Origin: Haliclona indistincta
Lineage: Eukaryota; Porifera; Demospongiae; Haplosclerida; Chalinidae
Direction of reading: 5' to 3'
Assembly (NCBI GenBank): GCA_964017065.1
Contig: OZ024783.1
Location: 6,366,093-6,430,092 of the forward strand
Length of the DNA stretch: 64,000 nucleotides
Shown here: positions 54,830 to 64,000 of the stretch, in pieces
Position numbering within the stretch: position 1 is the stretch's first letter
Layout of the letters: each line of letters opens with the position of its first letter
Program-made: the position numbers and the translations under genes
The notes under the pieces: generated by a model
What the model was told of the DNA's origin: nothing
The model's input: the letters and a program-made list of their open reading frames with translations, nothing else
Databases searched by the model: none

Positions 54830-56002
54830 ATAAGAACAGTGTTACCAGTCAGTGTGATAGAAGTGCTACCAGTCAGTGTGATAGAAGTGCTACCAGTCAG
54901 TGTATAGAGAACAGTGTTAACAGTCAATGTTTAGAGTGTATTCTAAAGATACGAAGAGTGTACCAATTTAGTTGTGTACAGAGTAGTGTAATTTTGTTGA
55001 TAACTTTTTGATTGAGTGAGTATAAGTGCAAGGGGGTGGGGTTAGTACAATCATAGCTACAATAACTATTCAGTTGTTAATCTTGGAAGACAGCAAGAAA
55101 GAGACTCTCCTATGCTATAATTACTTTCTAATATTCAACTTCCAGAATGTTCTTGGAATGTTCTGTTAAGCTGAGTTGTGATTGTGAATATTGTTATACA
55201 CCAGTAAAAACTATATGTCTTCTATGTCTTCAGAGGAGAGAGAGAGCAGAGCAGAAAGAGAGAGCAGCCACAAATTGTTCGCTTTTATCGAGCAAGGTCT
55301 ATTGCTGTTTTGAGCTGAGACTGAGTTTTTCTGAAGTCTCTCTTTCACCACTAACAAATTAAACAGCATGACCACTAGGGCTCATACCCAACCAGAAACA
55401 ACAACTCTCACAGCAGAAGCTGCTCTATCACAACCAGCAGCCTTGTTTTCTCATGTCCAGTAATTACTGGTGCTCTTTGAGACACAATACCATCTGCATT
55501 AGCTTATGTCAAGTTGCTTATACATTATAATATATCTGATGTACTGCAGCTGACTACAACTTCAGTTATTTAAGGTTACGGGGAACAGGCAGGGTAAAAC
55601 AGTTTTGCTCTCTGACAGAAGAAACAAAACTTTTTTGACCAAAGCAATATGAGTGATGCTAAAGCCTTTTCTTTCTGACAACTTACTCGTGTTGTGGGCG
55701 TACGTATACTATAACCTTAGGGTCTATGGCAAGCACGTGTAAGGAGATATAATGATATGTAACCACCACATATGCAATACATGATAACCTCTCGTCAAAT
55801 AATATGATGATGATACATTTCACAATGTGAAATCTGTGCGTGTGCGTGTCACGCACATTGTAACACTACAATGTGTTACAATGTGTTACAATGTGCGTGT
55901 GCGTGTCACGCACATTGTAGTGTTACAATGTAGGTCCTTGTTTGGAGCAGCTATAGTGCCAATCTACTAGCTATGTAGTGCATGCACGTATGTCATGATA
56001 TG
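54830..56002. other. 3' region of ZAR1-like copy C and shared non-coding sequence
   Basis: 54830-54930 is a shorter version of the 26.1 kb minisatellite. 55080-55990 matches 27240-28150. A tandem ACAATGTG(TT)ACAATGTG... stretch lies near 55850-55920. No gene seen. Confidence 0.5.
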
Positions 56003-57037
56003 TGCATAGTGGAGTTGACAATAGCTCGTATGCGGTAAATTCAAAACAAAATAGGCTCTCAGTCACTCAGATAATGTTACTCATACTCAACTTTGAAGCT
56101 CAACCTCAACCCTTACTCAACCATGAAGCTAATTATTAAGTGTCTCATCTAAACCTTTGAAGAAAAGCACGCCTCTGATGTCCTAGTTTCTCTACTTGTG
56201 CCTTGTGGACATAATTAACCCTCGGCGCATGCGCGAGGGTTACGGTACTTGCTCTGTCATTTGTTCATTCTGTCCATCGACCTGCGGAGATCAGCGATCA
56301 ATTCTATGCGCCGGTAAGGTTATGAGCATGATAAGCACGACAAAGGCTTGCAATGTGACTTGTGGATTTTGCTAAAGTGCTTTCATTCTCAAGTTATGGC
56401 TGGCTCACCTTGACGACCATCTTGGACCTAACCAGAAGACAGCAAAGTGCTGTGTGTCATAAGGGCGCGACCATGAGTAGGTAGCCATTGCTGTAGTGTA
56501 GGCTCTTTCTTAAAATGTCTACGTACCCTCAGAGCTGTCCTGCAGTTTAGGACTTTAGACGGAATCTACAAGTACCTAGGTAGTCAACTATGGGCACTTT
56601 TATAGTCTGATAGGTCCAAGATGGTCGTCAAGGTGAGCCAGCCATAACTCGAAAATGAAAGCACTTTAGCAAAATCCACGAGTCACATTGCAAGCCTTTG
56701 TCGTGCTTATCATGTTCATAACCTTACCAGCACGTAGAATTGATTGCTGATCTCCTCAGGTCGATGGACAGAATGAACGAATGACAGAGCAAGTACCGTA
56801 ACCCTCACGCATGTGCCGAGGTTAATTATGTCCACAAGGCACAAGCAGAGAAACTAGAGCATCAGAGGCGTGCTTTTCTTCAAAGGTTTAGATGAGACAC
56901 TTAATAATTAGCTTCAAGGTTGAGTAAGGGTTGAGGTTGAGCTTCAAAGTTGAGTATGAGTAAAATTATCTGAGTGACTGAGAGCCAATTTTGTTTTGGA
57001 TTTTCCGCATACGAACTATTGTCAACTCCACTATGCA
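56003..57037. repeat. Large foldback, ~428 bp arms with 181 bp spacer
   Basis: 56003-56430 is the imperfect complement of 56612-57037. Both arms contain the dispersed-family blocks (GTCCAAGATGGTCGTCAAGG) and one unit of the GCGCATGCG minisatellite. Segment A has only the right-arm orientation, so the left arm was added in C. Confidence 0.8.
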
Positions 57038-58054
57038 TTTATGTAACCCAAAATACATGCACATACTGTAAACACTAAATTCAATTTTCACGAGCGCTGA
57101 TGAATCACAAAATTTATCGATTTTAGCCAATCACTTTTATACAAGACGTCCAAAAACACAAATCTGAGAAAATTCACGAAATATTTTAAAACATCGCAAA
57201 AAGTACGTTTTACGGTAGTATGTAGACTGTATGGTATCAGATTTATAGTGCTTCTTACCGTATACCACCACAAGCCGATAGAGAATTGCAATCTTTGTCC
57301 AACACAATTGCAGAATGATGTGTCTAGAATAGTTAGCGGTGGGTGTGGTCATTGTTCTGAGCATGCTCAGTATTTCCTCGAGGGGGCCGAGTGAGCGTGA
57401 GACATAGGTCAATTGAGTGAGAATGGTTTTGATGTACTTAATAATGGTTGAATGAGGTGGCTGAGAATAGCAGGATGGTATCAGATATCTAAAATAAAAG
57501 AAATTGTCATAATTATAAGTTGCTGCTAAGTTGATTAGTTTAGAACAAGTGGAATGGTGACCATTAGCCGCAGCATGAGAAACAATTTTGTAGCTCAGCC
57601 GACCGTAAGATCAAAGGCACTGCTCAGTGGTTATATCCCATAATACCACCATGGGCAACACGAGTATTTTCCAGGAAGTGATGTCACATAGCAATACCAT
57701 AGCAACAAGATGGCGTCGTCGAAAAACGCACACAAGGTTACACATAGTTTGGTGACTTCTATGGAGGCTCTACTACCCTGAGTGCTTCGTTCAGTAACCA
57801 TAAGAGCGTATTCTCAAGCTTCCTGGGCTATAAAATGGTTAACCCATGGCACCTCGGTAATACACGATATAACCTCGGGGGTTAACCTATATGTATCGGT
57901 TGCTTGCTTGCCCTCCAGTAAGCATCTCAGCCGTCTAAGATGAGGAGTCTTTTGCTTATAATATTGCTTCATATGCTGCAGTTATAATTATAGCTCATGA
58001 TTCAACTTGCTCTAAAAATTTGTCATTTGAGTGCGCGCACACACGCACACACAC

Positions 58055-58465
58055 AAAGCAAAGCAAAGCAAAAGCAAAAAGCAAAAGCAAAGCCTCTCGC
58101 TGCCTATTACAGGTCAAGCGTTCCTGGACAAGCCAGGGCACCTGTGCACTAAGCAGGTACGATGTGCCGGTGCTATGAGCACTCCTGGAGGCCGGGCAAG
58201 GAACTCGCAGGAGGTACCAACCATGCCTCCCACTGCCGGTGTGGGCACCCTGTAGTCCCACCACTACCATTAGTGGTACAATGCTCCCCCAGTACAAGAC
58301 CAGGTACCCGTTTTACAGATACAGATGGGTGGGCTGGTGGGCTGGAGTACTTGTGATGTTTTGTTGTTGTTTTTTTCCTCCTGCCCTGGGACTCGAACCA
58401 GTGTCCTCCAGTGTCCTCTGGGTCATAAACCCAGGACTCTACCAGTTGAACCACCAGGGCACCCA
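58055..58465 (-). mobile_element. tRNA-derived SINE, copy 2
   Basis: Reverse orientation of the element at 41139, with AAAGCAAAGC tail repeats at 58055 and the tRNA-like head at about 58385-58463. Embedded in the CA repeat of MMS22L intron 3; the segment A counterpart is an uninterrupted CA repeat. Confidence 0.85.
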
Positions 58466-58476
58466 CACGCACACAC

Positions 58477-58517
<41 letters not shown>

Positions 58518-58668
58518 GGATTCTATACCTGAATACAAAATCTTCAGTGAAGTGTAAAAAGTGAACACAGCCATGAAACACAGAACAAACATCACCTAAA
58601 GAAAGTACAAAACTCAAAGTTAATATTGTGAGAGGAAATATTTACCTCATCAGATTTACATAATACAC

Positions 58669-58703
58669 TGTGTGTGTGTGTGTGTGCGTGTGTGTATGTG
58701 TGT

Positions 58704-58790
<87 letters not shown>
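58669..58790. repeat. (GT)n microsatellite in MMS22L intron 2, copy C
   Basis: Longer and purer than its counterpart at 31437-31598. Confidence 0.95.
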
Positions 58791-59364
58791 AATGTGTGAT
58801 TTAACTTACATAAAGTAGTGGTGGGTGTGGTCATTCCATGTAGCAGCAGGTTGAGCTGCTTTCGAAATGCGAGAAACGTACTCTGAACATTGATAGTGAG
58901 ACTGTGACATGTGACTGTCATGTGACCTGATAGCTTCACTACAGGTGACAAGGACAGTGTCCAGCAACTCGGAGCTGAACTATCCAGAAGACTACATGGT
59001 GAGAAAATAGGTTAAAAAAGCTAATATCAAATAGTTAACACAAAGGGAAACCAGTTTTACATGTTTGAACAATGTTACATGTACTAAAGGCGTGAAGTGG
59101 AAAAAGGTCAATGAGAGCAGAACTGGATGAGAGAATAAGTGTAATCAATGAGCTGAAACCAGCCCTCAGTCCTGCCCTGTAATTCCGATGCTCATTTAAA
59201 ACTTTTGGCTTGATGAAATCTTTCTTCGCATACTAGCCAGGTAATCTCCCACCCGGCCCGGGGCATTTATAAATAAGCATTTTGTTGTTTTGAAGTTGTA
59301 ATACAGCAAAACAATAAAGCTTGCTTATAGTACCCTCCTCTATAATTTGAACATCAAGTGCAAT

Positions 59365-59818
59365 CAGAGATAATATTATACTACGTTACGTAATATTTAG
59401 ACCACACTAGGCGGTGCATTACGCGATATAATGCACGAGGGTGGGGTCAATAACGGTCGAGAACGCGTTGATAATGCACGAGCCGAAGGCGAGTGCATTA
59501 TCACGCGTTCGAGACCGTTATTGAGCACGCCCGAGTGCTTTATATCGCGTAATGCACCGCCTAGTGTGGTCTAAACGTTTTAGACCATACCAGGTGACTT
59601 TCCAACCGAGTGCTTGCTATTTTGTTCAAGTGCGCGTTAATAAAAGTATGCATTAAGAACTTAATCCACGAGGTGCATTAATAAAAGTGTGCATTAAGAA
59701 CTTAATCCACAAGGTGCATTAATAAAAGTGTGCATTAAGCTATTTAATGCACACTTTTTGAGCGATCTGATTGGTCGAAAGTCACGTGGTATGGTCTAAT
59801 TAGTATATATTATCTCTG
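59365..59818. mobile_element. hAT-like MITE with GTGCAAT target duplication
   Basis: CAGAGATAATATTATACTA and AGTATATATTATCTCTG ends, GTGCAAT directly repeated at 59358-59364 and 59819-59825. Segments A and B show the single GTGCAATGAAGG. The interior holds another palindrome and a tandem GTGCATTAATAAAAGTGTG repeat (59640-59735). Confidence 0.75.
59396..59575. mobile_element. Palindromic MITE inside the hAT-like element
   Basis: TTTAGACCACACTAGGCGGT facing ACCGCCTAGTGTGGTCTAAA, with an inner GAACGCGTTGATAATGCACG pair. It could be the core of one larger element rather than an independent insertion. Confidence 0.6.
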
Positions 59819-59957
59819 GTGCAATGAAGGCTAACCATTTTAAAACTCCTGAACACACTAATCCGTGAGGAGAGAGGGAAAGATTGTTGTCACAATCAGC
59901 ACATGTATGGCGGTCACAGTAGAGACAAGGTTGTTGACTTGACACTAGGAATTGAGT

Positions 59958-60088
59958 GGAGTGAGTGAGTGAGTGAGTGAGTGAGTGAGTGAGTGAGTGA
60001 GTGAGTGAGTGAGTGAGTGAGTGAGTGAGTGAGTGAGTGAGTGAGTGAGTGAGTGAGTGAGTGAGTGAGTGAGTGAGTGAGTGAGTGA
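59958..60088. repeat. (GAGT)n microsatellite beside MMS22L exon 1, copy C
   Basis: Same position as in A and B, 44 bp from the exon 1 donor. Confidence 0.95.
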
Positions 60089-60587
60089 GAGTACATGACT
60101 TGAGTTGACTCACGTGGTTAAATAGTCTAACCTGTTTCGCTGTGACTAGCCAGTGGATTCGTTGCAGTAACGGAGTTGTATTCGTTTCTCGTGTCTCTCT
60201 CTTCCTCAGGGGCCTCCTCTTGCTCTTGTTGTTCGTCAATCTCGAACAAACAGTCCAACATGTCGACGTCCATCTTGAAAGGCGCGGCTTTTGCTAAACA
60301 AATTTGACGAGCGGTTCAATAAATTTTTTGAATGGTGCAAGCAATCCGGAGCTAGCCGTTCTGACTACCTGCTTATGCACAAGCTTTGCCTAACTCGCGA
60401 CACGCATTTCATGGATTGTTCTTATAAAGCATGATTTGCAGTGAAATAATAATTGTATAGCCTGTACAAACACATAATGACATACAATTTTCACATGATG
60501 CTACAACTTTTTTGGTCATAATATTCCCACTCTCCTGTATGACAAAAATTAATATCAACATCAGTCATAATATTTCTTACAACATAC

Positions 60588-63105
60588 CTTGATCCGAAAA
60601 AAATAGTTTTGACTTTACTGGAAATTGTCCCACATCGAGCATCGTGCATTGCATCGATAAGTCTTGCCCAAGTGTGAGGCTCATCTCCTATCCTCCCCTT
60701 GCACCATTGAGTGAACATAGCTCTGCAACGATCCTCAACTGACGCATTATTTTCAGCTATGTTTTGCAGATCGTAATCTTCACAGTTCAAAAGAGCACCA
60801 ATTTTTCGCCACTGAGAAGCGACTTCGTCAATGATGTACACGGCATGGCGTTCAGCAGTGGCACTGTCAACGTACTTCAAGCAAGTTAGATCTTTAATAG
60901 ATGGTGTTCCACCTAATCATTAGAATTAGTACAGTTGAATAATTATGCCTCGGTGGGCGGAGCCACGAGGCATACAGTAGTCGTGCGCGTCTGTCTGTCT
61001 GTCTGTCTGTCTGTATGTCTGTCCGCTCTAGTTCTGAAAGACGGCGAAGAATCAGCTGGTGGTAAGTGCAATATAGACATAACACGTTAAGAGCTCGAAC
61101 TTGATGGTCTTAGATTTTTGAATTAAAGCTTTGTTCGTGAGTTATGGCGTGATTTGCTTACTTTGTTTACCGTTGCTGGCGGTCTGGACTTCTCCGAAGT
61201 CGAATGTGTCCATGGTTAACTGGCTAGCAGATTGTAGGTTTGATCTGGACTACAGGATAGCGTGGCGGGTCCGAACAAAAAGCAGCAAAACCGAAAAAGC
61301 TAGCTGCTACCAGCATGACTGCTTTGTGCACGCCCAGCTAACTATTACACTGTGGTAGCATACTATTGGCTTCTGTTATTTTTGCCAGCTTGTATGACCA
61401 TTGTACTTAATAAATCTGTTACAGACCTTTGCAAGTTGCTTGACACCAGAGATTGTGAAATGGGCGTTGGCCTATAACATAGTTAGCCTAGTAGCCAACG
61501 CCCATTTTATAATTCTGCTGTCAAGCAACATGCAAAGGTCTGTACAATCATCATCTGCTGATGGAGTAGCTGTATGTAGTTGCTGTGTGTTGACGGTCAA
61601 AGCATGTCCAGTGTGCAGTATGCATGCAATTCCACCGAGGCATCTGCACCATGGTGCTTCATTAATGCATGCAGCTGCAATAAACGGGTACAATGGAACC
61701 CCGCTAATCCGGACCACCACTGAAATTGCGGACACCCCGTTTTAAAGGACACCAAAATGTGGGCACCAACTGATGATGAGTGTATATTTCAACCCCTAAA
61801 AAGAGGACACACCGTCAATCAGGACACATTTAAAAGTCTCAATGGTGTCCGGATTAGAGGGGTCCCACTGTAAGTGCATGCGTCTACAATAAATGTTTTT
61901 TTTAGCATTGCATGCATGGTTAATTATTATAGCTGCTACCTACATGTAGAAATAAATCATTCACAACATATACAATACAAAATTAATTGCGAACATAATA
62001 ATTATAATTTTGCTTCTAACAATTTTATCCTGCTCTCATACCTTGTAGAGATGCTGGGTCATTTTGAAGGCTGATTCGTCTTGGAGGTGTTGTTTTACCA
62101 CCGCTACTAGATGGCATAGAATAGCTGTTCGGTCTTTGAGCCGATGAAACAATTTTCTTCCACTACTAGTTCTGGTTTACTCTTTTGAATTTTAGGCCTT
62201 GTAGTATTGGTACGCAGCACAGTGACCCTGTGGGGTATTCCATCTGAACCAGTTATCATCATTCCTGTGGGTTCTGCTTTTGGCTTTTTCTCTGCAAAAG
62301 TGAAAACAACGAGCCACCTAGACATGTCGCTACATTGATTCCATGGTACAACTGTTTAAATTCGCATATAGCTCCACTGAAATATTCACAACATGTACAA
62401 TACAAAATTAATTGCGAACATAACAATTATAATTTTGCTTAATTCTAACAATAATATTATTTTATCCTGCTCTGATACCTTGTAGAGATGCTGGGTCATT
62501 TTGAAGGCTGTTTCGTCTTGGAGGTGTTGTTTTATCACCGCTACTAGATGGCGTAGAATAGCTGTTCTGTCTTTGAGCCGATGAAACGTTTTCATCTTCC
62601 ACTAACAGTAGTTCTGGTTTACTCTTTTGAAATTTAGGCCTTGTAGTATTGGTACGCCGCACAGTGACCCTGTGGGGAATTCCATCTGAACCTGTTATCA
62701 TCATTCCTGTGGGTTCAGCTTTTGGCTTTTTCTCTGCAAAAGTGAAAACAAAGAGTCACCTATACATGTCGCTACCGTGATTCCATGGTACAACTGTTTA
62801 ATTCGCATAGCTCCATGATTGCACTATCGCACGATTACCTTTCTTCGTTCTTTGCAATGCGCTGTGTTCATTCATCGCTCTGGGGTCCTCTCCGACTAGA
62901 AAAATGCTTGGTCTCCTGCTAGTGTCAGCGGCCACAGTTATTGGCACTGATTCGCCATTCTTCGCCAAATGGCGCTTACTGCCGCTAACAGCTGGTGGCT
63001 CTTCTGTATGCGATGATGTAGTTTTATTACGATTGCGTTTTTTCTCCTTCTTGCTAAGTGGTTCTTGTTTTTGCACTTCTGTTTGTTCTGCAACAGCATC
63101 TTTGC
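60588..63105 (-). CDS. Death-domain gene, copy C (least damaged)
   Basis: Exons: 62839-63105 (KQEPLSKKEKKRNRNKTTS ... open to AAAG/GTAATC), 62479-62733 (255 bp, open), 62042-62291 (250 bp, one extra A in GAAACAATTTTC, so frameshifted), Death exon 60588-60912 (QWRKIGALLNCEDYDLQNIA, NNASVEDRCRAMF, TWARLIDAMHDARCGTIS). The damaged exon is a tandem duplicate of the previous one, 249 bp in its undamaged form, so skipping it would restore a frame. The Lys/Arg-rich N-terminal part and C-terminal Death fold suggest a nuclear or signalling adaptor; no named orthologue recognised. First exon not found. The 60945-61643 insertion lies in its intron. Confidence 0.6.
60945..61643. mobile_element. ~700 bp insertion private to segment C
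   Basis: ATGCCTCGGTGG at the left faces CCACCGAGGCAT at 61632-61643. Segment B reads GAATAATTAATGCAGCTGC without it. Contains a GTCT tetranucleotide run (60991-61015) and a second palindrome. Related ends (CCACCCACCGAGGCATAATA) occur at about 36238. Confidence 0.65.
61421..61543. mobile_element. Palindromic MITE nested in the 60945 element
   Basis: ACAGACCTTTGCAAGTTGCT ... AAATGGGCGTTGGC facing GCCAACGCCCATTTT ... GGTCTGT. Half-elements of the same family occur at 17310-17340 and 19828-19865 in the propeller array. Confidence 0.7.
61691..61870. mobile_element. pogo-like MITE, partner of 46663-46842
   Basis: Same ends, length and position in the Death-domain gene intron as in segment B. Confidence 0.8.
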
Positions 63106-63167
63106 CTGCATAGAATCAATCAATTAACTTAAGTGCGGCCGTGACTTAATTATCGTACACGCGTAAT

Positions 63168-64000
63168 ATTATTATTATTATTATTTATTATTATTGTCGC
63201 TTTACAGTGCTCATACATACAGTAGTGATGATAATGACAGATTGATACAGTTATAAGATAGTCAAGCACTGATGGTCTAGCCTCAACATGTGGCGGCGGA
63301 GACAGCCAAAGGAAAGAAAACAAAACAAAAAACAGTCGATGAGGTACGGTCTGATTTGAGCATCTATAGTTTGAGTAATCTTAAGCATAGTGGCCAGGTG
63401 AGTAAAGGAAAGAAGTGATAGAACATTGATCGTGAGAGAGCGAAATGAACACAGGCAAGAGGAAGGTGAGAAAGTAGCAGAGATCACAAAGAAATCAGTA
63501 AAGACCAAAGATAAACAGGATGAAGAAGATGAGTTACAGAGGAGAAATCTGCAGGAGAATAACCAGAGTGAGAAAAACGCATAGGAGGAGGGAGGACTTG
63601 AAAGGAGATGGCAGCAGAGGTGAGAGTGGAGGAGAGGGAAGAAGAAACGCTGGACGACTATAAGGTGTAGATACACGACGAGGCAAGGGTTGCAGTGGAA
63701 CAGTAGCAACAGGTGAGGTCACAGTAGCAGGAGAAGAGGCACGAGAGGAGGGCTGGTCACGTGTTGGTGGCAAGCAGCTTGGGGCAGGCAAAGGGCGTCT
63801 AGAAGGAGACGAGGCGGAGGGAGATGTTGGTGGACAAGATAATGATGACTGAGATGGCGACAAAGTCGAATGTGGCTGACGGTCCACACCGCTGGCGCAG
63901 TTGCTGACCTTCCGCTGCGGGGTGACGTGAGCATGGCGGCCACCACGTGTGCTCGGGCCACCCCTAGCAGTGTTGAGCGGTTTGGGAGCCTGAGTAGTCT
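63168..64000 (-). mobile_element. LINE-like 3' portion with (AAT)n tail and Pro/Ser-rich ORF
   Basis: Segment B continues TAATATTATGCTAAACTC at 48145; here the sequence after TAATATT is ATT repeats followed by about 800 bp of unrelated sequence. This fits a minus-strand retroposon whose AAT-repeat tail is at 63168-63200. A minus-strand frame is open from the window edge to 63534 (about 155 codons, rich in Ser and Pro, with CASGVDRQPHS). A second frame at 63251-63709 overlaps it. No reverse-transcriptase motif lies inside the window, so the assignment is tentative. Confidence 0.4.

Larger units (their letters stand above)
57259..60273 (-). pseudogene. MMS22L: MMS22L copy C, exons 1-4 (5' fragment)
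   Basis: Exon 1 60132-60273 (142 bp), exon 2 58810-58938 (129 bp, FRKQL instead of FRQQL), exon 3 58529-58595 (67 bp), exon 4 57259-57488 (230 bp). All are open, same phases and lengths as copy A, with AG/GT intact. No exon 5 or later exon exists between here and 50.2 kb, so at most an N-terminal fragment of about 190 residues could be made. Introns gained a SINE (58055-58465) and a hAT-like MITE (59365-59818) after the duplication. It is labelled a pseudogene because the gene body is missing. Confidence 0.75.

Overview
The window looks like nuclear DNA of an early-branching animal, most likely a demosponge. Evidence: AT-rich sequence, compact GT-AG introns, animal-specific gene families (MMS22L, ZAR1-type zinc-binding proteins, Death domains, a secreted NHL propeller family), a tRNA-derived SINE and many short inverted-repeat transposons. 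No species can be fixed from the sequence alone.

Layout: 1-638 is the 5' part of a DRE-TIM (HMG-CoA lyase/pyruvate carboxyltransferase-like) gene on the minus strand. 1130-32549 is a minus-strand gene that I assemble as MMS22L, the homologous-recombination scaffold that works with TONSL and RAD51 at broken forks. Thirty-one exons join in phase to 1104 codons. Exons 1-4 lie at 30.4-32.5 kb and exons 5-31 at 1.1-10.6 kb. The ~20 kb intron between them holds a tandem array of four secreted beta-propeller genes (minus strand) and a ZAR1-like gene (plus strand). In the array, MMS22L exons 5-6 were amplified together with the propeller gene, giving three exon 5-6 pairs; one carries a stop codon.

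From about 21 kb on, the window is built from three related segments: A (about 21-39 kb), B (40.7-49.6 kb) and C (50-63.1 kb). A and C each carry a propeller gene, a ZAR1-like gene, MMS22L exons 1-4 and a Death-domain gene. B carries only MMS22L exons 1-2 and the Death-domain gene. Only A continues into the rest of MMS22L. B and C are nearly identical over the Death-domain gene (about 46-48 kb versus 60-63 kb). Each segment has private transposon insertions whose empty sites are visible in the other copies, so these elements can be delimited with target-site duplications.

The rest is intron, microsatellite (GA, GT, GAGT) and mobile DNA: pogo-like, hAT-like, TTA/TAA-target and TTAA-target MITEs, large foldbacks, a SINE inserted twice in TG repeats, LINE-like 3' ends, and a 3.4 kb segment found only in B that carries an unrecognised Cys-containing ORF. 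No CRISPR array, rRNA gene, free-standing tRNA gene or bacterial-style operon was seen. Exon boundaries were read by eye and need transcript data.
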